The notes beneath the pieces are model-generated. The model searched no databases. It was not told where the DNA came from and worked only from the letters and a program-made list of their open reading frames with translations. Source: Parabacteroides sp. TM07-1AC (lineage in GTDB: Bacteria > Bacteroidota > Bacteroidia > Bacteroidales > Tannerellaceae). From it: 64,000 nt of DNA. The stretch is taken from NCBI RefSeq assembly GCF_003480915.1, contig NZ_QUKD01000004.1, positions 153,230-217,229 on the forward strand. Reading direction: 5' to 3'. Position 1 is the first letter of the stretch. The number at the start of each line of letters is the position of its first letter. This document shows, piece after piece, positions 25,832 through 34,308 of this stretch. Position numbers and translations under genes: made by a program.

Positions 25832-27262
25832 TTATAGTCCCAATAGAACTTTTTGTAAAATATAAACTCCGGCCCCCGATAAATATCCGAGGAATGCAAG
25901 TAACGAAATATTTTTGAGATACCAAATAAAATTAATACGTTCCAGTCCCATGACAACGACTCCGGCTGCCGATCCGATGATCAGCATACTTCCTCCGACA
26001 CCGGCACAATAGGCCAGGAATTGCCAGAAAGTACCATCCATGACAAAGTGTGCCATATAGGTAGGATCTGCAGCTGTAGCGATCATGGCCTCGTTTGCTA
26101 CCGGATACATTCCGATCGCTCCGGCTACCAGCGGAACGTTGTCTACGACTGCCGACAATGTACCGATGATCAGGTTTACGGCGTATACATTTCCTACGGT
26201 TTCATCCAGCCAAAATGCAAAATCAGTCAATACGCCGCTACAACGAAGGGCATCGACCGCCAAAAGGATTCCGAGGAAGAACAATAAGGTCGCCCCGTCT
26301 ATCCGGCGGACTATTTTAGACAGACGTAACTTTATATCTTCATTTGCGATATTCCGTTTATACATTAATTCCGTATATACCCATAAAATGCCGACCCCCA
26401 TCAGGATTCCCATGAATGGTGGTAAATGAGTGACTGTTTTAAATATAGGCACGAATATGAGACAGAATATACCCAGTATCAGTATGGATAATTTTTCTTT
26501 TGTCCTTAATTCTTTCAGTAATTCGTTATTCTCATTATCGACGAATGCATTGGGTGGAGTTACTTTCCCATGTAAAAAACGCATCATGATCAATACAGGT
26601 ACCAATGCTGATACTATACTGGGTAAAATCAGATGGGGGATGGTTGAGGAAGAAGAAATATTCCCTCTTACCCAAAGCATGATCGTCGTTACGTCGCCGA
26701 TGGGTGACCAGGCACCACCGCTGTTCGCTGCAATAATGATAACGCTTCCGAATACCCAGCGTTCTTTGTAGTTGCCAAGCAGTTTCCGCATCAGCATGAC
26801 CATAACGATGGAAGTCGTCAGGTTATCGAGTATGGCAGACATAAAGAATGTGATACATGCGATCAATAGTAATAGTTTCTTTTTTTGATTGGTTTTGATA
26901 CGGTTCGTAATAAACATAAAACCTCCGTGAGCGTCTATCAACTCGACAGTGATCATGGCTCCAATCAGGAATATCAAAGTTTCTGCAATTTCACCAATAC
27001 TGTCGAGTACCTGATGTTCAACGACAAAGCGGGTACACTGTTCGACGAATGGAAGTTCTGCGATGGCCGGATAAGCATCTAAAAATTCTTTGAACTCTTC
27101 TGCAGAAGCGAGTGGGATTAAATCTGGCGCAGCAAATGTGTATAAAACCCAAAGTATAGTACCTGTTAATAAGGCTGTTCCGGCTTTGTTTACTTTTAAT
27201 GGATGCTCTAAAGCAATACATAGGTATCCAATCAAAAAAACAAAAATCATTACTGTCAACAT
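25832..27262 (-). CDS. nhaD: NhaD-type Na+/H+ antiporter
   Basis: A 476-residue inner-membrane protein with about 12 hydrophobic helices and the NhaD features SAILDNLTTSIVMVMLMRKL, NSGGAWSPIGDVTTIM and AVVDNVPLVAGAIGMY. It exchanges sodium (or lithium) for protons. The first gene of an operon with the MgtC-like gene. It begins 200 bases from the terminator of tRNA-Gly. Confidence 0.92.
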   Translation of the reverse strand: MLTVMIFVFLIGYLCIALEHPLKVNKAGTALLTGTILWVLYTFAAPDLIPLASAEEFKEFLDAYPAIAELPFVEQCTRFVVEHQVLDSIGEIAETLIFLIGAMITVELIDAHGGFMFITNRIKTNQKKKLLLLIACITFFMSAILDNLTTSIVMVMLMRKLLGNYKERWVFGSVIIIAANSGGAWSPIGDVTTIMLWVRGNISSSSTIPHLILPSIVSALVPVLIMMRFLHGKVTPPNAFVDNENNELLKELRTKEKLSILILGIFCLIFVPIFKTVTHLPPFMGILMGVGILWVYTELMYKRNIANEDIKLRLSKIVRRIDGATLLFFLGILLAVDALRCSGVLTDFAFWLDETVGNVYAVNLIIGTLSAVVDNVPLVAGAIGMYPVANEAMIATAADPTYMAHFVMDGTFWQFLAYCAGVGGSMLIIGSAAGVVVMGLERINFIWYLKNISLLAFLGYLSGAGVYILQKVLLGL

Positions 27263-27417
27263 GGCAATTCTTCTTTTTCTTTTTAATTTTAGTTAACTGA
27301 TGCAAATGTAGGAATAATATAGAACTAACACTCATTTTGGATGAATTGTTTTTATAGACCTGTGCTATTCGGCAATAGACAGTATTGAACAGGTGGAATA
27401 TTCGAATGTTCACAAAA

Positions 27418-27453
27418 AAACAGGAAGAAAACAGTTTCGTTTTCCTCCTGTTT
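27418..27453 (-). terminator. Terminator of tRNA-Gly
   Basis: Arms AAACAGGAAGAAAAC / GTTTTCCTCCTGTTT (one mismatch) with a 6-base loop, followed on the minus strand by a run of T, 7 bases after the tRNA. Confidence 0.8.
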
Positions 27454-27460
27454 GATTGTG

Positions 27461-27533
27461 AGCGGTAAATGGGACTCGAACCCACGACCCTTAGCTTGGG
27501 AAGCTAATGCTCTACCAACTGAGCTACTACCGC
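27461..27533 (-). tRNA. tRNA-Gly (anticodon CCC)
   Basis: Cloverleaf on the minus strand: acceptor GCGGTAG / TTACCGC, D arm GCTC / GAGC, anticodon stem TTAGC / GCTAA with loop TTCCCAA (anticodon CCC), T arm GTGGG-TTCGAGT-CCCAT. The 3' CCA is not encoded. Confidence 0.93.
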
Positions 27534-27603
27534 GTTGAGCGCTACAAAAGTATTAAATCTTTTCTTTTTTTAGTAACTTTGGCGCTAAAATATTTTATCA
27601 GAT

Positions 27604-28377
27604 ATGAAGAAAGAAAAGCTTACGCTTATAAAAGTCGGAGGAAAAATCGTAGAGGAAGAAGAGACGTTGAAGAATCTGCTTCGCGATTTCTCTCAGATAG
27701 AGGGTTTTAAAGCTTTGGTGCATGGTGGAGGACGTTCTGCAACTAAGCTGGCTAGCCAGCTGGGCATCGAAAGTAAAATGGTGAATGGACGCAGGGTAAC
27801 GGATGCTGAAACGCTGAAAGTCGTAACGATGGTATACGGCGGACTGGTGAATAAGAATATTGTTGCCGGTTTGCAGGCCTTAAATGTGAATGCACTGGGA
27901 TTGACCGGAGCCGATATGAACCTGATGTGTTCGGATAAACGTCCGGTGGCCGAAGTCGATTATGGCTTCGTGGGAGATGTAAAAGAAGTGAATGCAGATT
28001 TGCTGGCCTCGCTTATTCATCAGGGGATTGTTCCGGTACTGGCACCTTTGACACATGACAAACAGGGACATATGCTGAATACAAATGCTGATACGATTGC
28101 CGGAGAGGCAGCCAAAGCCCTGGCAAAGCATTTTGATGTGACTTTGGTGTTTTGCTTTGAGAAAAAGGGAGTGCTGAGAGACGAGAATGATGACGAAAGT
28201 GTTATTCCCGAATTGGACCGTGCTGTTTTTAAACAATTGGTAGAAGAGGGCGTTATACAGGGAGGTATGATCCCGAAACTGGAAAACTCATTCCAGTCCA
28301 TCGATGCCGGAGTGAAAGAGGTTATTATAACACAAGCTTCTGAAATCCATCAGGGAAAAGGAACAAAGGTTTATTGA
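27604..28377 (+). CDS. argB: Acetylglutamate kinase
   Basis: A 257-residue amino-acid kinase that phosphorylates N-acetylglutamate in arginine synthesis. Motifs: LTLIKVGGKIVEEEETL (phosphate-binding loop), FKALVHGGGRSATKLASQLG, MLNTNADTIAGEAAKALAKH and QGGMIPKLENSF. The length is standard for the family. In Bacteroidota the natural substrate may be N-succinylglutamate; this cannot be decided from the gene alone. It stands alone here, away from other arg genes, and ends at a two-way terminator. Confidence 0.93.
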   Translation: MKKEKLTLIKVGGKIVEEEETLKNLLRDFSQIEGFKALVHGGGRSATKLASQLGIESKMVNGRRVTDAETLKVVTMVYGGLVNKNIVAGLQALNVNALGLTGADMNLMCSDKRPVAEVDYGFVGDVKEVNADLLASLIHQGIVPVLAPLTHDKQGHMLNTNADTIAGEAAKALAKHFDVTLVFCFEKKGVLRDENDDESVIPELDRAVFKQLVEEGVIQGGMIPKLENSFQSIDAGVKEVIITQASEIHQGKGTKVY

Positions 28378-28383
28378 AAATAA

Positions 28384-28414
28384 AAAGAGGAAAGTCAATC
28401 GAACTTTCCTCTTT
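28384..28414. terminator. Bidirectional terminator
   Basis: Perfect 12-base arms AAAGAGGAAAGT / ACTTTCCTCTTT around a 7-base loop, flanked by A- and T-rich runs, between the convergent argB and DUF1080 genes. Confidence 0.85.
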
Positions 28415-28422
28415 CCTTTTTA

Positions 28423-29088
28423 TTATAAGCTTCTTACTTTTACGTTACGGAACCAAATCAGGGAGTCTCCATGCTTGCCTTGCAATCCGATGTATCCTTT
28501 TGTCGGAAGTTCAGCAAAAGGCTTGGGTAACCAGCTGGGGATTTCGCTGCCATCCGGGTTTACTGTTCCGGAAGTCCATTTGCTCATGTCCATCTCCGTT
28601 ACTTTCTTTCCGTTCAGAATCACACTGATGTGTTGTCCTGAACATCTGATACGCATATGATTCCATACTCCGGGCTTTTTTACCACTTTGTCCTGACTGG
28701 CACCTAAATGACCGTAAATAGCTCCGCATTTTTCATAAGGCTTTCCATTTCCCCATTTTTCACAGTGATCGTCTGCTATCTGTATTTCTACGGAATTGGG
28801 AATCCAGTTCTGGGTGTCGGTACAATAGATGACAACACCGCTGTTAGTTCCTACGTCAGTCTTGAAATCCAGATCCAGTTCGAAATTTTCATATTCGGTC
28901 TTTGTCCAGATAGATTCATCCTGAACGGCTGCAAGCACGCCGTCTGTCAAACTCCAGACTTCCGGATTGTAGCTGGCATCGGACAGGTTTTCACCAAATA
29001 ACGGTTTCCATTTGTTGCCGGATATAGAAATACAAAGGATACTGATGATACCCAGAATGAGAATTGAGAAAAAAACTAGTCGTTTCAT
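28423..29088 (-). CDS. DUF1080 (3-keto-disaccharide hydrolase-like) secreted protein
   Basis: A 221-residue protein with an N-terminal hydrophobic signal or anchor (LVFFSILILGIISILCIS) and the DUF1080 lectin-like jelly roll: WKPLFGENLSD, ENFELDLDFKTDVGTNSGVV, KPGVWNHMRIRCSGQHISVI, GYIGLQGKHGDSLIWFRNVK. Some members of this family hydrolyse 3-keto-glycosides; others may only bind sugars. It stands alone; substrate unknown. Confidence 0.85.
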   Translation of the reverse strand: MKRLVFFSILILGIISILCISISGNKWKPLFGENLSDASYNPEVWSLTDGVLAAVQDESIWTKTEYENFELDLDFKTDVGTNSGVVIYCTDTQNWIPNSVEIQIADDHCEKWGNGKPYEKCGAIYGHLGASQDKVVKKPGVWNHMRIRCSGQHISVILNGKKVTEMDMSKWTSGTVNPDGSEIPSWLPKPFAELPTKGYIGLQGKHGDSLIWFRNVKVRSL

Positions 29089-29252
29089 GTTATTGATTTT
29101 AATAAAAATAAATTAGGTGTTCAAAGATAGAGAATCTGTTTTAATCAGCGAGTAAAAAGGATGAAATATTACTCTTGCTTTTTGATTGATAGCAAACTGC
29201 GTGCTTTTGTATAAAAAATGATATTTTCTATTGCTTTTTTCCTTTGTTTTAT

Positions 29253-29457
29253 TACTTTTGTTTCATAAAGACTAAGGTCTGATTACTGAATTAAACAGGA
29301 TAAATAATGAATACGATAAATATGTATTGAATAGAATCGTTGAGTTGAGTAGGGAATTTACAGGCATTAAAATAACTAATTTGTAAGAATTTCATAGACA
29401 TACCAGGCCTGTATATATAATAAGGGATTGCTCGGGATGAGTAATCCCTTTTCTAAT
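29253..29457 (+). ncRNA. Candidate small RNA or long leader with promoter and terminator
   Basis: The 440 bases between the DUF1080 and ABC genes hold no convincing reading frame. They hold a -7 box TACTTTTG (29253-29260) with a near -33 ATTG 19 bp upstream, and a hairpin AAGGGATTGCTC / GAGTAATCCCTT (about 29422-29451) followed by TTTT. Between these, TACAGGC (about 29360) and GCCTGTA (about 29407) can pair. A transcript of roughly 185 bases would result. It could be an independent small RNA or an attenuated leader for the ABC operon. No known family is recognised. Confidence 0.35.
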
Positions 29458-29528
29458 GGCTCCTTTTGCACCGGTATGCTTAATTTTATAAATAAACTAT
29501 TTACCTTTGGGGAGACAAATTAAGAACA

Positions 29529-30974
29529 ATGGAAAATAATAAAGCGATAGCCTATATAAATAATATAGTGACCCGTTTGCCGGAACTGCGTTTTGCTGAA
29601 CCTTTCAGCTGGACAATCAACGAAGGGGAACAGTGGGCGATAGTGGGACCTAACGGTTCGGGAAAAACTTTGATTGCCGATCTGATGCAGCGTAAGTTTG
29701 CATTGAAAGAGGGAGAGGTGATCTTTGGTTATGACGACAAAGTCAGTAACCTGATCAAAAGTATAGCATTCAAGGATATTTATTCATTAGCCGATTGCCG
29801 GAACACATATTATCAGCAACGTTGGCATTCCACGGAGACAGATGAGGTGCCGACGGTGGAGGAAATATTGAAAGATCATTCCAGAACGGATGATTTGCAA
29901 AAGATACTTTCTTTTTTCGGCATCGCAGATTTATTGCCTAAGAAACTTATTTTTCTTTCCAGCGGGGAGCTGCGCAAATTCCTTATTGTCCGTTCTTTGT
30001 TGAGCCATCCGCGCATCTTGATATTGGATAATCCTTTTATCGGTCTCGATGCCGCTTCGCGCGATGTTTTGGTAAGTCTGTTGCAGCAAATGGCGAAACT
30101 GGAGAATGTACAGGTTATTCTGTTGTTGTCGAATCCGGGTGATATTCCGGAAATGATTACTCATGTTCTTCCTGTACATAACCGGAAACCTTATGAACCG
30201 TGTACACGTGCGGAATTTATGGCGGATAAGGAGTTGCAGGCACATTTGTTTCCCTGTCATCCGGAGGATTTGTCATTACCTCTGTCAGACAAAGAACCAT
30301 CCGTACATGAAATTACATTCCGTATGGAACATGTTTCTATAAAATACGGCAGTCGTACGATCCTGAAAGAACTGGACTGGGAAGTGAAAAACGGGGAAAA
30401 GTGGGCTTTATTCGGTCCTAACGGAGCCGGAAAATCTACTTTGTTGAGTCTGATTTATGCCGATAATCCGCAATCTTACGCAAATAGTTTATTTTTGTTT
30501 GACCGGAAGCGGGGATCGGGTGAAAGTATCTGGGATATAAAGAAAAGGATAGGGTATGTTTCTCCGGAGATGCATCTGTTTTATATGGAGAATGTGCCGA
30601 CTCTGAATATTGTAGGTTCCGGTTTTTTTGATTCTATCGGGCTGTATCGTAAATGTACGGAAGAACAGCAGGCTGTTGCTTTGGCATGGATGCGTGTCTT
30701 TGGTATTGAAGAGTTGAAAGACCGTTCATTTCTGACATTGTCTTCCGGCGAGCAGCGGCTGGCTTTGCTGGCACGGGCTTTTGTGAAAGATCCGGATCTG
30801 ATCATTCTGGACGAGCCGTTGCATGGCCTCGATATCAGTAATAAGCGGAAAGCAGCACATGTGATCGAGCAGTTTTGTGCGCGTCCGGGAAAGACACTGA
30901 TTTACGTAACCCACTATCCGCATGAATTACCTTCGTGTGTCGACAGGCGTTTCGAACTGATTAAACATACTTAA
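29529..30974 (+). CDS. Tandem-domain ABC ATPase, ModF/PhrA-like
   Basis: A 481-residue cytoplasmic protein with two ABC ATPase domains and no membrane part. Domain 1: Walker A GPNGSGKT (about 39), signature LSSGELRKF, Walker B ILILDNPF. Domain 2: Walker A GPNGAGKST, signature LSSGEQRLALLARAF, Walker B LIILDEPLHGLD, H-loop YVTHYPHELP. The arrangement matches ModF (PhrA), whose function is not settled. In domain 1 the Walker B Glu is replaced by Asn (DNPF), so it may hydrolyse poorly. It is the first gene of a three-gene operon with DUF6057 and the heme-motif propeller protein. Confidence 0.85.
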   Translation: MENNKAIAYINNIVTRLPELRFAEPFSWTINEGEQWAIVGPNGSGKTLIADLMQRKFALKEGEVIFGYDDKVSNLIKSIAFKDIYSLADCRNTYYQQRWHSTETDEVPTVEEILKDHSRTDDLQKILSFFGIADLLPKKLIFLSSGELRKFLIVRSLLSHPRILILDNPFIGLDAASRDVLVSLLQQMAKLENVQVILLLSNPGDIPEMITHVLPVHNRKPYEPCTRAEFMADKELQAHLFPCHPEDLSLPLSDKEPSVHEITFRMEHVSIKYGSRTILKELDWEVKNGEKWALFGPNGAGKSTLLSLIYADNPQSYANSLFLFDRKRGSGESIWDIKKRIGYVSPEMHLFYMENVPTLNIVGSGFFDSIGLYRKCTEEQQAVALAWMRVFGIEELKDRSFLTLSSGEQRLALLARAFVKDPDLIILDEPLHGLDISNKRKAAHVIEQFCARPGKTLIYVTHYPHELPSCVDRRFELIKHT

Positions 30975-30987
30975 AAATCATAATACC

Positions 30988-32739
30988 ATGAGATTGAAAG
31001 TCACAGCTTTCTGGTTGGTTGTATTGGCTGCTTTGTTCGTCTTTTTACAGGAATATAGTCGATTCCATTTCTTTTTTATTGAGCAAAGCCAGTTGTTTCA
31101 GTTTACCGGTGAATATATCTCCGGCAAATTGTCTATGCCAGGCGGATTTGCGTTAACCTTATCTGAATTTTTAGTGCAGTTCTTTCGGTATCCGTATGCC
31201 GGGGCAGGGATTACGGCTGTATTGCTACTGTTCGCAGGGATTGGAATGAGAGGAATCGTCCGCCGGATCGTACCGGGTACAGGGTTGTTCCTGCTTTATC
31301 TGATACCAGTTATTTTGCTTATGTTCCTTCATTTTGATTTCAATTATCTGGTTTTCGGAACGATTGCGTTCAATCTGATGCTTCTGGCTCTGTATTTGTG
31401 CTTGCGTATATCGGATGATAAATGGCGGATGATAGCAGAGATCGTTGTGACACCGTTGCTTTATGGGCTGGCGGGAGCGGTGGCATGTTTGTTTGCCCTG
31501 TCTGTTTTGATTTATGAGTTCCTGAATAAAACTCCGAAGTTTTACTGGGTTTTATTAGCTGTTCTGTTGGGGAGCTTATGTGGAATTTGCAGTGTTTATT
31601 TTGCCTTGTTGGGAGAGTACCGTTTTGCCTTTTTACCGGATGCATATTATCATACGGCATTGGAGCCTAAATCTGTCATCTATTATTCATGGATTTCATT
31701 CCCTCTCATTCTGATTGTAGCTTTTCTGCTGAGGAAAAGGAAGAAAGAGATCGGTAAAAAAACAAGAATCGCAGGAGTTGTTTTACAACTGGCTCTTTTA
31801 TTTGCGTTCTGTTGGTGGGGTATTCCAAAGTACGGAGATAGAAAGTCAGCCAAGGTGAAAGAACTGGATTATTATGCAAGAACGGAGCAATGGGATAAGA
31901 TCCTGGATGCCAGTAAAGGTACGTTGACTAATTATTTGAATATGTGCTATCTGAATCTGGCTTTGGCACAGAGAGGAGAATTGGCAGATCAGATGTTCAA
32001 TTTCGATCAGAGAGGTCCGCAGGGATTGATGGTCGGTTGGAATAAAACTGAACAGATATCTTCTTTATTGAGTGATATTGCTTTTGCGATGGGCAATTCG
32101 GCAATGGCGCAGGAAATGGCTTTTGAGGCTTATGCGACCGCCATAGGAGAGGGGAATCCGAGAATGCTGAAAAGGCTTGTCCAGACAAATATTATTTACG
32201 GAGAATATCAGGTAGCGGAAAAGTATCTGAATATATTGGGGAATACGGTTTATTATAAGAATTGGGCAGATGAACACCGGAAGTTTTTATATAACGATGC
32301 TGCGGTAGAGCAGGATTCGGCATTAGGATCAAGGCGTAAATGCCTGCCAAAGGAAAATTATCTTTCCGAAATAAACTATATGGAAAAAGATTTGTGCATG
32401 GTTGCAGAGGCTAATCCGAAAAATAAAGCGGCTATCCAGTATCTGGGGGCTTTGTATTTGCTGGCGAAGAATATGGATGGCTTCAAAAAGATGGTGGAGA
32501 CTTATTATGGTACGGAGGTCCTTCCTTCATTGCCGAAATCTTTTCAGGAAGCTGTGATCACTTTGTCGGAGGCTGAACCGGATTATTGGAAACGTTTCGA
32601 TATTTCTCCGTCTGTGGTGCAGCGTTTTGCCGAATACAAGAAACAGGTATTAGGAAACCGGAATAATAAAAATGCGTTGCCCGGATTGATGAGACGGGCT
32701 TATGGAGATACGTACTGGTTTTATTTTATGTTTAAATAA
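30988..32739 (+). CDS. DUF6057-like multi-pass membrane protein
   Basis: A 583-residue protein. The first 270 residues hold about eight hydrophobic helices (ALFVFLQEYSRFHFFFIEQS, GLFLLYLIPVILLMFL, LYGLAGAVACLFALSVLIYE). The last 310 residues are soluble and helical, reminiscent of TPR-like repeats (LDYYARTEQWDKIL; NSAMAQEMAFEAYATA). This plan matches the Bacteroidota DUF6057 family of unknown function. It starts 13 bases after the ABC gene and ends 12 bases before the propeller gene, so the three form one operon. Confidence 0.75.
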   Translation: MRLKVTAFWLVVLAALFVFLQEYSRFHFFFIEQSQLFQFTGEYISGKLSMPGGFALTLSEFLVQFFRYPYAGAGITAVLLLFAGIGMRGIVRRIVPGTGLFLLYLIPVILLMFLHFDFNYLVFGTIAFNLMLLALYLCLRISDDKWRMIAEIVVTPLLYGLAGAVACLFALSVLIYEFLNKTPKFYWVLLAVLLGSLCGICSVYFALLGEYRFAFLPDAYYHTALEPKSVIYYSWISFPLILIVAFLLRKRKKEIGKKTRIAGVVLQLALLFAFCWWGIPKYGDRKSAKVKELDYYARTEQWDKILDASKGTLTNYLNMCYLNLALAQRGELADQMFNFDQRGPQGLMVGWNKTEQISSLLSDIAFAMGNSAMAQEMAFEAYATAIGEGNPRMLKRLVQTNIIYGEYQVAEKYLNILGNTVYYKNWADEHRKFLYNDAAVEQDSALGSRRKCLPKENYLSEINYMEKDLCMVAEANPKNKAAIQYLGALYLLAKNMDGFKKMVETYYGTEVLPSLPKSFQEAVITLSEAEPDYWKRFDISPSVVQRFAEYKKQVLGNRNNKNALPGLMRRAYGDTYWFYFMFK

Positions 32740-32751
32740 AAGAGATGGAAT

Positions 32752-34212
32752 ATGAATGGAAATTATAAATATATAGCTTTGCTGACCCTGTTTTTTTCAT
32801 GTTCGGATTCGGTTCAGGTGAGTGAAACATTGGATAGAAAGCCAGCTATTGTTCCGGATTATGCGGATATAACAATTCCGGCAAATATCGCTCCTTTGAA
32901 TTTCTCCCTGAAGGATTCTGTCGAAGATGCACAGGTCGTTTTGTCGTACGCCGGTCAGCAGGTGGAAGTGAGGGCAAAGGATAACCAATTTGTTTTCCCG
33001 ATCTCTAAATGGAAGAAACTTTTATCGTCTGCAACAGGAAATACGGTAGAGGTGGTTGTCCGTGTGAAAGAGAAGGGAAAGTGGCTGGAATATGCTCCTG
33101 TCAAATGGAGTGTGGCGGCAGAACCGATCGATCCTTATATTGCTTACCGTCTGATCGCTCCGGGATATACTCTATGGAATAAAATGGGACTTTACCAGCG
33201 CAATTTGGAAAACTATACAGAAACTCCGATCATCGAGAATAAGATGAGTGGCAGGAATTGTGTGAATTGCCATTCGTTCTGTATGCAAAATCCCGATAAG
33301 ATGTTATTCCACATGCGAGAAACCTATCCGGGAACAATCCTGGTCGATGGTGATAAGATCGAGAAACTGAATACAAAAACGGAACAAACGATTTCATCTT
33401 TGGTATATCCTTCCTGGCATCCTTCCGGAAAGTATGTCGCATTTTCTGTGAATAATACAAAACAGGGATTCCATGCAAATGACAGGAACCGTATAGAGGT
33501 GTTTGATGAGGCTTCAGACGTGGTTGTATATGACATGGTGAAACATGAAGTTGTCACAACAGCCAGGCTGTTTTCAAAAGATGCTTTTGAAACTTTTCCC
33601 ACGTTTTCTCCGGACGGGAAAACACTTTATTTCTGCACGGCTGTTCCCCGTCCTATTCCGGAAGAATATTCCGAAATTAAATATAGCTTGTGTTCTATCG
33701 GTTTTGATCCGGATACCCGAAGCTTCGGTTCGGTAGTGGATACTTTATATAACGCTTCTGTTTCAGAACAAAGTGCATCTTTCCCCCGTGTGTCTCCGGA
33801 TGGAAAACACTTGATGTATACGCTGTCCGGTTATGGTAATTTTTCTATTTGGCATAAAGATGCCGATCTGTATATGGCTGATTTGTCAACCGGCGAAAGC
33901 ACACCTTTGGATATATTGAATAGCGATGATGTGGAAAGCTATCATTCCTGGAGCAGTAACAGTCGTTGGGTCATCTTCAGCAGTCGTCGGATAGACGGGT
34001 TGTATACGCGTCTGTATATCGCTTATATCGATGAGAACGGACAAGCATGCAAACCATTTCTGTTGCCTCAGAAAGATACCGGATTTTATGACCGTTTTAT
34101 GATGTCCTATAATATCCCGGAATTTATTACCGGAAAGGTGAAAGTAGGAGGGAGAGTCCTCGGGCTAAAAGCAAAAGAAGATAAAGGTATCGATGTGAAG
34201 TTTGTGAAATAA
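32752..34212 (+). CDS. PD40/TolB-type propeller lipoprotein with a CxxCH heme motif
   Basis: A 486-residue protein. The lipobox is LTLFFSC (Cys about 17). A sandwich-like N-terminal domain leads to GRNCVNCHSFCMQ, a c-type heme-binding CxxCH (Cys170, Cys173, His174). A WD40-like propeller follows (SSLVYPSWHPSGKYVAFSVN, FPTFSPDGKTLYFCT, ASFPRVSPDGKHLMYTLSG, SYHSWSSNSRWVIFSSRR). Probably anchored on the periplasmic side, where one heme could serve electron transfer or sensing. The role is unknown. It is the last gene of the ABC-DUF6057 operon, before a strong terminator. Confidence 0.82.
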   Translation: MNGNYKYIALLTLFFSCSDSVQVSETLDRKPAIVPDYADITIPANIAPLNFSLKDSVEDAQVVLSYAGQQVEVRAKDNQFVFPISKWKKLLSSATGNTVEVVVRVKEKGKWLEYAPVKWSVAAEPIDPYIAYRLIAPGYTLWNKMGLYQRNLENYTETPIIENKMSGRNCVNCHSFCMQNPDKMLFHMRETYPGTILVDGDKIEKLNTKTEQTISSLVYPSWHPSGKYVAFSVNNTKQGFHANDRNRIEVFDEASDVVVYDMVKHEVVTTARLFSKDAFETFPTFSPDGKTLYFCTAVPRPIPEEYSEIKYSLCSIGFDPDTRSFGSVVDTLYNASVSEQSASFPRVSPDGKHLMYTLSGYGNFSIWHKDADLYMADLSTGESTPLDILNSDDVESYHSWSSNSRWVIFSSRRIDGLYTRLYIAYIDENGQACKPFLLPQKDTGFYDRFMMSYNIPEFITGKVKVGGRVLGLKAKEDKGIDVKFVK

Positions 34213-34244
34213 ATAAAAAAGTTACTTGATAGAAATAAAAAAGA

Positions 34245-34288
34245 AAGACCGGTAAAGTTCAACAGCAACTTTACCGGTCTTCTTTTTT
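34245..34288. terminator. Strong bidirectional terminator
   Basis: Perfect 15-base arms AAGACCGGTAAAGTT / AACTTTACCGGTCTT with a 7-base loop and a T run on both sides. It ends the operon from 29529 (+) and the silent susD at 34309 (-). Confidence 0.92.
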
Positions 34289-34308
34289 ATTTGAAATGAG
34301 TATTTCGT

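Noticed and set aside
29253..29457. 6S RNA
   Set aside because: Size and position would allow it, but I could not draw the long stem with a central bubble needed for 6S RNA.
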